The position numbers and the translations under genes were made by a program. A stretch of 50,846 nucleotides of DNA from Bryobacterales bacterium (GTDB taxonomy: Bacteria > Acidobacteriota > Terriglobia > Bryobacterales > UBA6623), in NCBI GenBank assembly GCA_028819575.1, contig JAPPLB010000145.1:1-50846 (forward strand), read 5' to 3'. The notes under the pieces are model-generated. The model did no database searches. It was not told the DNA's origin and saw only the letters and a program-made list of their open reading frames with translations. Below, piece after piece: positions 7,953-18,881 of the stretch (positions within the stretch are counted from its first letter, which is position 1; each line of letters begins with the position of its first letter).

Positions 7953-8465
7953 ATGTCCGTTCTTCAGGCCGGTACGGTTGCTCCCGATTTCAGTCTCCCA
8001 GATGCACAGGGCCACGGCCATTCGCTGTCCAATTTGCGATCCGTAGGGTTACTAGGGCTCACGTTTTTCAAGGTTTCCTGTCCTACCTGCCAATCGAGCC
8101 TCCATTTCATCAATCGGCTAGCGAGTAAGCGTACTGACACCGCCCGCGTGTGGACGATCTCCCAGTATCCGCCCCGTCACACCAAACACTTCAACAAGGA
8201 CCTCGAGATACGGCTACCACAACTCTTCGACTCTGAAGAGACAGGCTTTCCGGTTTCAGAAGCCTATGGCATCGATATGGTGCCGACGACTTTTCTGATT
8301 GACGAGAGCAGGTGGATCAAGTACGTCTCTGTTTCCTGGGACCGGGCCGAGTTCGTGACAATGCCCTCTGCACTGGCCTCTACCGCAGGCCTGTCAAAAC
8401 TCAAGCTCTTCGAGCCCGATGCATACGTCGACGAGTTCCGTCTCGGCTGCGACGCAAAGAACTAG
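7953..8465 (+). CDS. Thioredoxin-fold redoxin (TlpA/AhpC-TSA type)
   Basis: About 170 residues from ATG 7953; a 14-residue longer frame starts at 7911. The protein has the peroxiredoxin/TlpA opening AGTVAPDFSLPDAQGHGHSL, a C43-P-T-C46 active site after a beta strand (GLTFFKVSCPTC), and the cis-proline loop MVPTTFLID. The two-cysteine CxxC points to a thiol-disulfide reductase/oxidase rather than a 1-Cys peroxidase. There is no signal peptide, so a cytoplasmic thiol-redox role is inferred. It runs in the same direction as the CPBP protease gene, which starts 16 bases downstream. Confidence 0.85.
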   Translation: MSVLQAGTVAPDFSLPDAQGHGHSLSNLRSVGLLGLTFFKVSCPTCQSSLHFINRLASKRTDTARVWTISQYPPRHTKHFNKDLEIRLPQLFDSEETGFPVSEAYGIDMVPTTFLIDESRWIKYVSVSWDRAEFVTMPSALASTAGLSKLKLFEPDAYVDEFRLGCDAKN

Positions 8466-8481
8466 CCCTCGCTCTATCCAG

Positions 8482-9377
8482 ATGCTCCCGGAAACACCCG
8501 CTAACGATCCGCTCGACATTTCCGTGAACCCCGTTAGGCGACGCCTTTTCGCCGTGGGTCAGGCAACCGCCTTCGCCTTCCTGACTGTCGTGCTGTGGTT
8601 TCTGATGATCTGGCTTCTGCGTGGTCAAACATGGGTCGAGAACGAACTGGTTCTTTCCGTGGTCTCGCTCGCGCCCGCAGTCGTTGTCGCGCACACCGTC
8701 TTCGTGCTTTTCAATCCATCAGTCTCCTGGAACGCAATCGGCCTCTCTTGCTCACCGCGCGGATTGGTTGAACTCACCGCCGGAATACTGGGCGGGGCGG
8801 CGATTGCGCTCTCCGTCGTCGGCGTGCTGTGGACTCTGGGTTGGATCGTCGTTGACCAAGGCTCAGCCCCGACTGTTGGCGAGCAAGAAGTGATTTGGGC
8901 CCCAGGATGGCTCAATGCCTGCATGATCCTCTTTCTGGGCGCCTCCTCGGAAGAGCTGCTCTTTCGTGGGTTTGGCTTGCAACAACTCATCCGTGCGACA
9001 AACTCTTGGGTCGCCATTATCGGAACGTCCATGATTTTTGGGCTTCTCCACGCGAGCAACCCGGGCGCATCCGAGGTCGGCTTGGTAAACACCGCGCTGT
9101 TCGGTTGTCTGTTCGGCTTCCTGCTGCTTCGCAGCCGCTCGCTCATGACCCCCATCGGTGTTCATTTCGGATGGAACTTTACTCTGGTTGCCACCGGCGT
9201 CAGTCTCAGTGGCCTTAGAATCAAGTTGGTGGACGTCACACTCACGTCCACGGGCCCCGCACTGTGGAGTGGCGGCCCGTACGGACCGGAGGCGAGCTTG
9301 CTAACCAGCCTGACGATTCCTGTGGTGATCGGGATCATCCTCTGTTGGCCACCGAAACGCAATACGGAGCCAAGACT

Positions 9378-9387
<10 letters not shown>
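8482..9387 (+). CDS. CPBP (CAAX/Abi) family intramembrane glutamic protease
   Basis: About 301 residues, with hydrophobic helices from residue 25 onward. The CPBP signature motifs are all present: EE at 157-158 with R162 (SSEELLFRG), the FGLLH motif with H190, and HFGWN with H228/N232, the residues that form the catalytic site in this family. ATG 8482 is preferred, as the longer frame (8419) overlaps the redoxin gene. It is an inner-membrane protein; bacterial members cleave membrane peptides or act in bacteriocin self-immunity, but the substrate here is unknown. Its last bases overlap the next gene's start by 10 bases, implying coupling with the BamE-like secreted protein. Confidence 0.88.
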
Positions 9388-11254
<1,867 letters not shown>

Positions 11255-11406
11255 TTCGAGCATGTTTTTCCTCCGCCCGTGCGCGGATCTTGCAAGCGGG
11301 AAACATCCTGGCCCTTGTCAACGCCGCCGGCCAAGGGGGATGATTCAGGTCAGCGGCGCGGCAGGCTGTGCGCTCGACCCCGCAGAAGCCCACCCCCAAC
11401 GCCTCG

Positions 11407-12636
11407 ATGTCCTACCGATCCATCCGTGACCTCGACCTCCGGGGCAAGCGCGTCTTACTCCGAGTCGACTTCAATGTCCCCCTTGAAGCCGACGGCAGGA
11501 CCATCACCAGCGACGCGCGGATCCGCGCCGCTCTGCCGACGGTGCGAGCGTCACTTGATGCGGGCGCAATGCTCGTTCTTGCCTCTCATCTTGGGCGCCC
11601 CCAAGGCAAGCCCACCCCGAAGATGAGTCTCATGCCCATCGCGGAGCGGCTTGGCGAGCTGCTCGGAAAAAACGTTGCGATGGCGTCCGATTGCATCGGC
11701 GGTGAAGTTGTGCAGCAGGCTCAATCACTCACGCCCGGTGACGTTCTCCTGCTTGAAAACCTGCGTTTCCACGCCGGCGAAGAGAAGAACGATCCTGAAT
11801 TCGCCCGCGCGCTCGCCGGCCTTTGCGGCATCTACGTCAACGATGCTTTCGGAGCCGCGCATCGCTCCCATGCGTCCACCGCAGGCATCGTCGAACACGT
11901 CTCGGAAGCGGCAGCCGGCCTGCTGATGGAAAGAGAAATAAAGTATCTTTCGATGGCGCTGCGTGAACCGGCCCGCCCCTATATCTCGATTATTGGCGGG
12001 GCGAAGGTCTCCGGGAAAATTGACGTCATTCGCAACCTGCTCGAAATCTCCGACCGCGTGCTGATCGGCGGAGCAATGACCTACACTTTCTTGAAGTCCC
12101 GGGGCTTGCCCGTCGGCGACTCTCTTGTCGAAGATGAGAAGCTTGACTTGGCTGCCGGGCTGCTGGCCGCCGCCGGCGATCGTCTACTGCTTCCTCTAGA
12201 CCATGTTGTCGCGCCCGACCTTGCCGCCGACGCTCCAACCCGAACCGTCGACGGCGCCGGTCAACCCATCCCCGATAGATGGAGGGCGCTCGATATCGGC
12301 CCGAAAACGATCGCCGCTTATCGAGACGAGATCGCAAAAGGGAGGATGATCGTCTGGAATGGCCCGATGGGCGCTTTCGAGATCGAACCGTTCGCGCGAG
12401 GAACGATTGAAGTTGCCAAGGCTGTCGCCGCCTCGAAGGCAACGTCGATTATCGGCGGGGGCGATTCAGAAAAAGCCATACAGATCGCGGGGGTCGCCGA
12501 CAGCATCACCCACATCTCCAGCGGAGGGGGCGCATCGCTCGAGTTCCTCGCCGGAAAGACACTGCCCGGCGTAGAAGCGCTCGAAACATCGGCGCGAAGC
12601 AACCGGCGTTCATTCAGCCATGGAACCGTTGCCTGA
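11407..12636 (+). CDS. pgk: Phosphoglycerate kinase
   Basis: 409 residues, typical length. Transfers phosphate from 1,3-bisphosphoglycerate to ADP. Signatures: RVLLRVDFNVPLE at the N-terminus (PGK signature), SHLGRPQGK, LLLENLRFHAGEEKND, FGAAHRSHAS, then the ADP-binding half with GGAKVSGKI, and near the end GGGDSEKA and HISSGGGASLEFL. ATG 11407 gives the family start (SYRSIRDLDLRGK); 13 more in-frame codons upstream have no homology character. It follows gapA by 150 bases in the same direction, the usual glycolytic arrangement. Confidence 0.98.
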   Translation: MSYRSIRDLDLRGKRVLLRVDFNVPLEADGRTITSDARIRAALPTVRASLDAGAMLVLASHLGRPQGKPTPKMSLMPIAERLGELLGKNVAMASDCIGGEVVQQAQSLTPGDVLLLENLRFHAGEEKNDPEFARALAGLCGIYVNDAFGAAHRSHASTAGIVEHVSEAAAGLLMEREIKYLSMALREPARPYISIIGGAKVSGKIDVIRNLLEISDRVLIGGAMTYTFLKSRGLPVGDSLVEDEKLDLAAGLLAAAGDRLLLPLDHVVAPDLAADAPTRTVDGAGQPIPDRWRALDIGPKTIAAYRDEIAKGRMIVWNGPMGAFEIEPFARGTIEVAKAVAASKATSIIGGGDSEKAIQIAGVADSITHISSGGGASLEFLAGKTLPGVEALETSARSNRRSFSHGTVA

Positions 12637-12666
12637 GTCGGGAAAACTCCCCAGAGCGGCACTTCG

Positions 12667-12924
12667 TCAAGTTCTACGGGGATGTTGACACGTTGCCCAG
12701 CACAGGTGCTCCACTTCATATCGCAGGTCCTGTTCGGGACTGGACAAGAGGATGTCCAGCCGCCCGGCCCGCTCCTGAGGCCGTTCTCGGTCGAGAACGA
12801 CGACTTCGCCCAGACCGAGTATGGTCGGATCTTCCGCAATCCGACCTTGAAGCCACTTCTCGTCAAAATCCGGATGAGTCTTGAGCGATATACGCTCATG
12901 GGTCGTGTAGCTAAGGCTTGTCAT
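12667..12924 (-). pseudogene. Truncated predicted nuclease-family gene (N-terminal fragment)
   Basis: 85 codons from ATG 12924. The peptide ERISLKTHPDFDEKWLQGRI, then AEDPTILGLGEV and RAGRLDILLSSPEQ, ending RYEVE, matches the beginning of a widespread protein that I recall as much longer and that continues with EIQLGA..ESHIIRTIEYWD, with PD-(D/E)xK-like nuclease features. Here the frame derails right after RYEVE into HLCWATCQHPRRT and a stop, and the catalytic and C-terminal parts are missing; the pgk 3' end lies immediately beyond. It is therefore read as a gene remnant. The assignment rests on memory of the family, not a search. Confidence 0.65.
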
Positions 12925-12947
12925 GTCGCAAGCACCGCCCGTTCCAT

Positions 12948-13679
12948 CTATGCCGGTCCCGCCTCCGGCGGCCAATTCGTTCTCAGCTTCAGGGGCTTGA
13001 TGCGGTACTTCAGCATGCACCAGAGCGCCCGAAAGGCGTCCTTCATCCCGATTTTCTTGCCTTCGGCGTACGTGCGGCCGTGATAGGCGATGCCCACTTC
13101 GTAGACCCGCGCCCCCGCCTTGGCCAACTTGCAAGTCACCTCCGGGTCAAAGCCGAAGCGGTCTTCCTCGAGTGGAATCGCCTGAATCAACTCCCGGCGG
13201 AAGACCTTGTAGCACGTCTCCACGTCGGTGAGGTTCAGGTTCGTCATCATGTTCGACAGCAGCGTGAGGAATTGATTACCCACCGAATGCCAAAAGTAGA
13301 GAACGCGGTGTTCCTGGGTCGTGATGTACCGTGAACCATAGACAGCATCGGCCTGACGACGATCGAGAGGCCCCAACAGTTTCGAGTAGTCCTCGGGATC
13401 GTACTCGAGGTCCGCGTCCTGAACAATCACATATTCGCCGCGAGCCTCCGCGAAGCCCGTTCGGAGAGCGCAGCCCTTTCCCCGGTTGCGGTCATGATGC
13501 AACACGGTAAGGTTCGAGTGCTCGTTGAGACATTCGGCAAGCATCTCACGCGTACCGTCAGTCGAGAAATCATCGACGACGATCAACTCCTTGTCGATGG
13601 GAACGTTGTTGACCCGCCGCAGGATTTCCGCAACGGTGTTCCGCTCGTTGAAAACAGGGATGACAACCGACAGCTTCAC
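12948..13679 (-). CDS. Glycosyltransferase family 2 (polyprenyl-phosphate sugar transferase type)
   Basis: About 243 residues from GTG 13679; the frame is open 15 codons further upstream without family character. GT-A fold motifs: KLSVVIPVFNERNTV at the N-terminus, ELIVVDDFSTDGT, RGKGCALRTGF, the DxD-type QDADLEYDPED, and the acceptor region GSRYITTQEHR. It lacks membrane helices and resembles DPM1-like synthases, which transfer a sugar from a nucleotide donor to a polyprenyl phosphate. The broken nuclease gene lies 23 bases downstream on the same strand. It stands alone, not in a visible envelope-polysaccharide cluster. Confidence 0.9.
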   Translation of the reverse strand: MKLSVVIPVFNERNTVAEILRRVNNVPIDKELIVVDDFSTDGTREMLAECLNEHSNLTVLHHDRNRGKGCALRTGFAEARGEYVIVQDADLEYDPEDYSKLLGPLDRRQADAVYGSRYITTQEHRVLYFWHSVGNQFLTLLSNMMTNLNLTDVETCYKVFRRELIQAIPLEEDRFGFDPEVTCKLAKAGARVYEVGIAYHGRTYAEGKKIGMKDAFRALWCMLKYRIKPLKLRTNWPPEAGPA

Positions 13680-13906
13680 CGAATGTGTATGTGTATACCC
13701 GCAAAGCCTTCGCCGATGGAGCACAAGCGCTCAGCCCATCTACGAAAATGCCGCTGGAAGATAGCCCTCGCCAAATGATGTAAGTCTTAACAGGAACTCC
13801 ATCCGAGCGTCAACAAGAACTTTCCGCCTCTCCACCGCTCAACGGGTCGAAGTTGAAGTCAAGACTCAGTCGGTGATAACCTGCGGAAACCGGTGAGGAG
13901 CATGAG

Positions 13907-14554
13907 ATGACCCCCCAAACCCGCGCTTTTGTCCTTTCGCTTGCCTTCGCGATGCTTCTTGCCGCAGACCATCACGAAGAGGGCTTCACTCCCATCTTCG
14001 ACGGCAAGTCCCTCAACGGCTGGACACTCATCGGCAAAACCGGCGGCGGATACCTCGTCGAAGATGGCAAGATTGTCTGCCCGCCCAAGGGCGGCGGCAA
14101 CCTGTTCCACGAGAAGGAATACTCCGACTTCGTCCTACGCTTCGAGTTCAAGCTCGAAGACGGCTCCAACAACGGCCTCGCCATCCGCTCACCGATGCAA
14201 AAAAGCAGCTTGGCCTACGACGGCATGGAGCTGCAAATCATCGACAACACCAGTGAGCGCTACAGAGACATCAAATCCTGGCAGAAGCACGGCTCGCTCT
14301 ACCACGTCTTTCCGGCGAAGACCGGCCATCTGAAGCCGACCGGTGAGTGGAATCAGCAAGAGGTGTCTGTCAAAGGCCGGCAGGTCAAGGTCGTGCTCAA
14401 CGGACACACCATCCTCGACGTCAACCTTGATGGCGTGAAAGACCCCGAGATCATTGCCAAGCACCCCGGACTGAAGCGTACGTCAGGCCATGTCGGGTTC
14501 CTGGGGCACGACGAGCCCATCGAGTTCCGTAACATCCGCATCAAGGAACTGTAA
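13907..14554 (+). CDS. DUF1080 (3-keto-disaccharide hydrolase-like) secreted protein
   Basis: 215 residues. A short hydrophobic N-terminus (FVLSLAFAMLLAADHHEEG) looks like a signal peptide, then the DUF1080 core begins with the diagnostic FTPIFDGKSLNGWTLIG. The family is a concanavalin-like beta-jelly roll; some members hydrolyse 3-keto-glycosides. Further family marks are FVLRFEFKLEDGSNNGLAIR, GMELQIID and the closing GHVGFLGHDEPIEFRNIRIKEL. Located in the periplasm or outside the cell by inference. It is convergent with recR, whose stop is 18 bases away. Confidence 0.9.
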   Translation: MTPQTRAFVLSLAFAMLLAADHHEEGFTPIFDGKSLNGWTLIGKTGGGYLVEDGKIVCPPKGGGNLFHEKEYSDFVLRFEFKLEDGSNNGLAIRSPMQKSSLAYDGMELQIIDNTSERYRDIKSWQKHGSLYHVFPAKTGHLKPTGEWNQQEVSVKGRQVKVVLNGHTILDVNLDGVKDPEIIAKHPGLKRTSGHVGFLGHDEPIEFRNIRIKEL

Positions 14555-14559
14555 AGGCG

Positions 14560-14573
14560 GCGCCTGTCGGCGC
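14560..14573. terminator. Small GC hairpin between convergent genes
   Basis: GCGCC-TGTC-GGCGC, a five-base-pair stem with a four-base loop, lies between the DUF1080 stop and the recR stop. There is no T-run on either strand, so at best it is a weak bidirectional terminator. Confidence 0.25.
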
Positions 14574-15172
14574 TACAACTCCCGCCTGCCGTCCATCGCC
14601 TCCATCATCGTCGCCTCATCGACGAACTCGAGTTCCGCCCCCACGGGAATGCCCATCCCGAGACGGCTCACGCGCACGTGCAGAGGCTTGAGTAATCGTG
14701 CCAGATAAGACGCTGTCGCCTGTCCTTCTGTCGTGGGGCTCGTCGCGATGATCACCTCCTCGGTCTCCATCTGCCCGAGGCGCTCCAGAAGGTTTTTCAG
14801 TTTCAAGTCTTCCGGGCCGATGTTCTTGAGCGGCGCGAGTACGCCGTGGAGTACATGGTAGAGCCCGTCGTACTGCCGGGTCCGTTCAACGATCGAGATG
14901 TTCGCTGGCTGCTCCACGACGCAGATGGTTTTTGGGGAACGGTTCGGATCGCGACAGAACGGGCAGAGCATCCCTTCGGCAATGTTGTTGCAGCGCTCGC
15001 AAAGCTGAATCGCGCTTCGCATGTCGAGAATCGCATTCGCAAGTCGATCCGCTTCATTCTTCGGAGCGCCCAGCAGATGGAAAGCCATGCGCTGTGCCGA
15101 TTTTGCGCCAACTCCCGGCAGCCGTTTGAGCTCGTCAACGAGCCGGGACATCGGCGCGGCCAGATCACTCAT
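14573..15172 (-). CDS. recR: Recombination mediator protein RecR
   Basis: 199 residues, normal length. RecR works with RecF/RecO to load RecA at gaps. It has the N-terminal helix-hairpin-helix (LKRLPGVGAKSAQRMAFHLL), a four-cysteine zinc finger (C58, C61, C70, C73), and a Toprim domain (ICVVEQPANISIVERT onwards) ending with the Walker-like GMGIPVGAELEFVDEATM. Last gene of dnaX-ybaB-recR; it starts nine bases after ybaB, with GTAGGG as a modest ribosome-binding site. This synteny is widely conserved in bacteria. Confidence 0.98.
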   Translation of the reverse strand: MSDLAAPMSRLVDELKRLPGVGAKSAQRMAFHLLGAPKNEADRLANAILDMRSAIQLCERCNNIAEGMLCPFCRDPNRSPKTICVVEQPANISIVERTRQYDGLYHVLHGVLAPLKNIGPEDLKLKNLLERLGQMETEEVIIATSPTTEGQATASYLARLLKPLHVRVSRLGMGIPVGAELEFVDEATMMEAMDGRREL

Positions 15173-15181
15173 GGCGAAGCC

Positions 15182-15490
15182 CTACAACATCCCGGGAGGG
15201 AGCCCCAAGCCACCGAGCATGCCGCCCATCTTGCCCTGTGCTTCATCGTCCACCCGTTTTGCCGCCTCGTTGACCGCTCCCCGCACCATGTCTTGCAGCA
15301 TTTCGCGGTCTTCCACTGCGTCCTCTTCGATTTGGATCGACAGCACGTTCTTGTGGCCGTCCATCTTGACCGTAACCATGCCACCGCCCGTCGAGGCTTC
15401 CACGCGAATCTCCGCGATCTGCTGCTGAAGCTGCTCCTGCATCTTCTGGGCTTGCTGCATCATCTTCTGCATGTTGCCCGGGATTCTCAC
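15182..15490 (-). CDS. ybaB: YbaB/EbfC family nucleoid-associated protein
   Basis: 102 residues. A small DNA-binding dimer that coats the nucleoid. The helical N-terminus (GNMQKMMQQAQKMQEQLQQQ) and the beta-strand core (EIRVEASTGGGMVTVKMDG) are typical; the glycine-rich tail ending LGLPPGML is also seen in family members. The start is GTG 15490, overlapping the dnaX stop by four bases (GTGA), so translation is coupled to dnaX. recR follows immediately. Confidence 0.96.
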   Translation of the reverse strand: MRIPGNMQKMMQQAQKMQEQLQQQIAEIRVEASTGGGMVTVKMDGHKNVLSIQIEEDAVEDREMLQDMVRGAVNEAAKRVDDEAQGKMGGMLGGLGLPPGML

Positions 15491-17202
15491 TGTGAGTACC
15501 CCCTCAAGTTTCTGACTTCCCGGATCTGCCCGGCGAAAGCCTTCCGGATCATCTGCACCGCGGGATCAGCCAAGGCTCGTTTTTCAGCACCACCCGCGGC
15601 GGAGTCTACCGTATTACCGTCAGACCCAATGGTGACCGATGAGCCTACAGAAACAATCTGACGAGATTCTGTTTCATCTAAATCGTCACCCAGTCTAACA
15701 TGTACCCTGCTTCCGACAACTTTCGCGACGACCGTCTCCAGCGAGTCCACACCGAGTTCGAGGGTCGTCCGATAGTCAGCCGGCGAACGTATCAAGACGT
15801 TGTCACCCTCCAGGCTGATCGTTCCGTGTTCGATGGCATCCGCGAGGTGGTCGCTTTTATCGCTGCGCAAGGCGGCCAGCACCCGGGACCGCACGTCACA
15901 GTCCGTGGACGAGACTTCCTTCCTTGGTTCGGCCCCACTAAACTGCTCCTGATGTGGCTCGGCGACCGCAGGAATCGGTTCCGACGGGATGGCCTCGCTC
16001 ACAGACTCCGCCTTGGCCGCGGAAAGCGCAGCGCCGCCCGTGCTCACTGAGCCCTTTCTGGAGCCCTCGCTTTCGGCTCCGCTCAAACGGGATAGCACCT
16101 CCTCGATCGGTTGCAGATGCCCTGCGTACAGCAGCTTGAGCAGTCCCACTTCCAGCCGGAAACGTGGCTGCGCCGCCGCTTGCAGATCGCGATACAACTC
16201 GAGCAGCAGTTGCACGTAGCGCGTCAGATCCTCTTGACTGAACGCTGCGGAGTGCGCGCTGAGGCTCTTGCGCTCATCCGGCCCGGTGCTCACCAGTCGC
16301 GAATCCGCGCCGGCAACCTTCAGCACAAGCAGGTTCCGAAAATAGCGCACGAGTTCGCCGCAAAAGTGCTGCACGTTGCGGCCTTCACTCAAGATCTGAT
16401 CGGCGGTTGCAAGCAGTGCCGAAGCGTCGTTGCCGCGCAGCGCCGACACAATGCTGTCGGTGACTTCGCTAGAGATCGCCCCCAGCAGATCACGCACGGG
16501 CTTGGCTTCCAGACGATTGCCGAAACACGCGGTTGCCTGATCCAAGGTCGAAAGCGCATCGCGGATGCTGCCATCTCCGGCCAGGGCGATCGAGACCAGG
16601 GCATCCTCGTCGGCTTCAATGCCTTCTTGCCCACAGATCCACTTCATGTGCGCGACCACCGGCTCGAACGCCACTGCTCGAAACGGGAAGCCCTGACAGC
16701 GCGAAACGATCGTCGCCGGGATCTCATGCGGCTCCGTCGTGCAAAGAATGAAGACCACCCATTCCGGTGGTTCTTCCAACGTTTTTAGCAGCGCGTTGAA
16801 GGCGTCTGTCGTAATCTGGTGTGCCTCGTCGATGATGAAGACCTTGTAGCGGTCCCGCACCGGGCGGTAGCGCACGTTCTCACGCAACTCGCGGATGTCG
16901 TCAATGCGCCGGTTCGACGCGGCGTCGATCTCCACCAGATCCATTGAGTTTCCGGCAGCGATCTCACGGCAACTTGTGCACGCAAGACACGGTTCCGGGA
17001 CGGACCCCTTCTCGCAGTTCAAAGCCTTGGCGAGAATACGCGCCATCGTCGTCTTCCCGGTGCCACGTTGGCCCGAGAAGATGTAGCCGTGCCCCACACG
17101 CTCCTGTGCGAGGGCGTTGGTCAGAGTCCGCTTGACGTGGTCTTGGTTGACGACGTCGGCAAATCTTTGCGGGCGGTACTTTCTCGCGATGACCTGGTAC
17201 AT
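15487..17202 (-). CDS. dnaX: DNA polymerase III subunit gamma/tau
   Basis: About 571 residues from ATG 17202 (MYQVIARKYRPQRFADVVNQ), the family start; the frame is open 19 codons further without homology. AAA+ clamp-loader ATPase. Visible: Walker A GQRGTGKT (about 44-51), four-cysteine zinc site (NCEK...CLACTSC), Walker B FIIDEAH, and the sensor region FILCTTEPHEIPATIVSRCQ. The C-terminal ~200 residues are the variable tau-like part. I see no A6G-type slippery site, so production of a separate gamma form is not evident. The SRP RNA gene lies 90 bases upstream in the same direction. Confidence 0.97.
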   Translation of the reverse strand: MYQVIARKYRPQRFADVVNQDHVKRTLTNALAQERVGHGYIFSGQRGTGKTTMARILAKALNCEKGSVPEPCLACTSCREIAAGNSMDLVEIDAASNRRIDDIRELRENVRYRPVRDRYKVFIIDEAHQITTDAFNALLKTLEEPPEWVVFILCTTEPHEIPATIVSRCQGFPFRAVAFEPVVAHMKWICGQEGIEADEDALVSIALAGDGSIRDALSTLDQATACFGNRLEAKPVRDLLGAISSEVTDSIVSALRGNDASALLATADQILSEGRNVQHFCGELVRYFRNLLVLKVAGADSRLVSTGPDERKSLSAHSAAFSQEDLTRYVQLLLELYRDLQAAAQPRFRLEVGLLKLLYAGHLQPIEEVLSRLSGAESEGSRKGSVSTGGAALSAAKAESVSEAIPSEPIPAVAEPHQEQFSGAEPRKEVSSTDCDVRSRVLAALRSDKSDHLADAIEHGTISLEGDNVLIRSPADYRTTLELGVDSLETVVAKVVGSRVHVRLGDDLDETESRQIVSVGSSVTIGSDGNTVDSAAGGAEKRALADPAVQMIRKAFAGQIREVRNLRGYSQ

Positions 17203-17292
17203 GACGCGCCCGGAGTCTAGCGGGGAAACAGGCCGTAGATCACCGCCCGGAACTCCCATTTGACAATTTCAAGGAGGGCGTTGTTGGTCTGT

Positions 17293-17393
17293 GGGCTCCG
17301 GGGAATCCGCGGCACTCGGCAGAGGCTGCTACCGTTGCTTCCTTCCGGACCTGGCGGAGTTCACAGCATCCCGCTGCACAGAGCCCGGAGCCC
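17293..17393 (-). ncRNA. ffs: Signal recognition particle 4.5S RNA (small bacterial type)
   Basis: Read on the minus strand, 17393-17293 forms a long hairpin: the 5' end GGGCTCCGGG pairs with CCCCGGAGCCC at the 3' end. The apical part carries the signature GGTCCGGAAGGAAGCA, the SRP54 (Ffh)-binding symmetric loop and the GGAA tetraloop. About 100 nucleotides is the usual length of the short bacterial SRP RNA without an Alu domain. It is essential for co-translational targeting of membrane proteins. Position directly before dnaX is a recurrent bacterial arrangement. The exact ends are judged from pairing only. Confidence 0.95.
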
Positions 17394-17650
17394 GATTACA
17401 CATCCTAACACGCACTTTTTGAATCGCATTTTACTTCCTGAATTCGTACCCCATCCGGTTCGCGCCTCGTGAAAACCACTTGGGAATCGGCTATCTCAGA
17501 AGCGAAGAGCGCATGCAAATGCCGATAGCACACAAGTAGTAGTTGTACAAGATTGCTCAGAACGTCTCACTGCTTGCGAATCGGGCGCTCCCAAAAGTCG
17601 TTCCTGGTAAAACTCGTTGTTATACTGCCTTCCGGCCTTCCCGGCCACAG

Positions 17651-18700
17651 ATGCTCGTTCTGAAACGACATTGGATTCGCCTGCTCTTTCGTATCCATCA
17701 AATGAAGCTCTTGGCGGGCTCCCCAGGGGCAATTTTTCGTGGCTACTCAGCCCATCTCGAGCCTGGCGGCAAGGCCTACGACCGTCATCTGAAGCAGGAG
17801 ATCGAAGAGTATCGCCGAGTCCACGGCGGGGGCGGTGAAGCCACCAGCAAACCGAATATCCCCCTCATCGAACCGGCCCCAGCCTCCTGGCTCGATATCC
17901 AAGGCCGTGCTGCAACGCGCATCCGTGACGCTACCGGCGATGACATGTACGGACACGTCCTCTCTCGTCTATGCGCACGCAAAGGCGTCCGCATGCTCTC
18001 GCTGGGCTCCGGTCCCGGAGGATTGGAATTACAGTTTGCCAGGGAAGCTCGATCCGCGAAGATCGAATGTATCGACCTCAACGCCGGCTTGCTCGAAAAG
18101 GGGTGCGCACAAGCCGCTTCGGAAGGCCTGGCCGTTGAGTTCCGGCAGGGTGATCTCAACACGATCCTGTTACCGCCGGAAAAGTTCGACCTCGTTTTCT
18201 GCCACGCCTCACTACATCATCTCTTGGAACTGGAGCACATCTTCCACCAGATCAAGCGAACGCTCAAAACCCGTGGCGAGTTGATCGTAATCGACGTCAT
18301 CACCCGGCACGGCTATCGCATGTGGCCCGAAACCCGCAAAGTGATCGACAAGATCTGGAAAACCCTGCCGGCAGCTTACCGCGTCAACCACACTTCCTAT
18401 CACGTCAAGATGATCGACGAGAGAATTGTCGACGCTGACAGTCGGCGATCCAACATGGAGTGCATTCGCTCCGAAGACATCCTGCCGCTTCTCGAGGCCG
18501 GATTCGAAACCTCCGCTTACGTCCCGTTCTACAGTCTCTGCCGACGCCTCTTCGACACGATGTACGGCCCCAATTACGATCTCGCCCGAGCGCTCGACCG
18601 AGCCATTCTCGATTGGCTTTGGGCGCTCGACTGCTACTACCTTGGCACGGGCGTCCTCAAGCCCGAGACCTTCTTCGGCATTTATCGCCCAAAACGCTGA
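17651..18700 (+). CDS. Class I SAM-dependent methyltransferase
   Basis: About 350 residues. The Rossmann core is in the middle: motif I MLSLGSGPGGLELQFA, acidic residue at ECIDLNAGLL, then FDLVFCHASLHHLLELEHIF and the post-motif strand GELIVIDVITRHGYR. The N-terminal ~110 residues and C-terminal ~100 residues are extra and unrecognised, so the substrate cannot be inferred. The start is uncertain: ATG 17651 or ATG 17702 are the realistic choices, neither with a clear ribosome-binding site; the frame runs back to a TTG at 17543. Flanked by the SRP RNA region and the sigma-factor operon on the opposite strand. Confidence 0.85.
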   Translation: MLVLKRHWIRLLFRIHQMKLLAGSPGAIFRGYSAHLEPGGKAYDRHLKQEIEEYRRVHGGGGEATSKPNIPLIEPAPASWLDIQGRAATRIRDATGDDMYGHVLSRLCARKGVRMLSLGSGPGGLELQFAREARSAKIECIDLNAGLLEKGCAQAASEGLAVEFRQGDLNTILLPPEKFDLVFCHASLHHLLELEHIFHQIKRTLKTRGELIVIDVITRHGYRMWPETRKVIDKIWKTLPAAYRVNHTSYHVKMIDERIVDADSRRSNMECIRSEDILPLLEAGFETSAYVPFYSLCRRLFDTMYGPNYDLARALDRAILDWLWALDCYYLGTGVLKPETFFGIYRPKR

Positions 18701-18881
18701 TCTCAACGCTTATTGCTCTTCCAATCGGGAAGACTCGTATCGAATAGTTGGGCGAAAACCTAAGTCATCAGAAGAAGGCGCCACGGCTGATTCGCCTCCG
18801 ACAGCACTTTGCCGCGTTGACGACACGCCGGGACCTGACAGACCCGGCGCCAACTCGAACTACCGGGGCTGGTGCCACGTT

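Noticed and set aside
14846-15661. 271-codon plus-strand open frame
   Set aside because: Crosses recR, ybaB and dnaX on the opposite strand; those genes are unmistakable.
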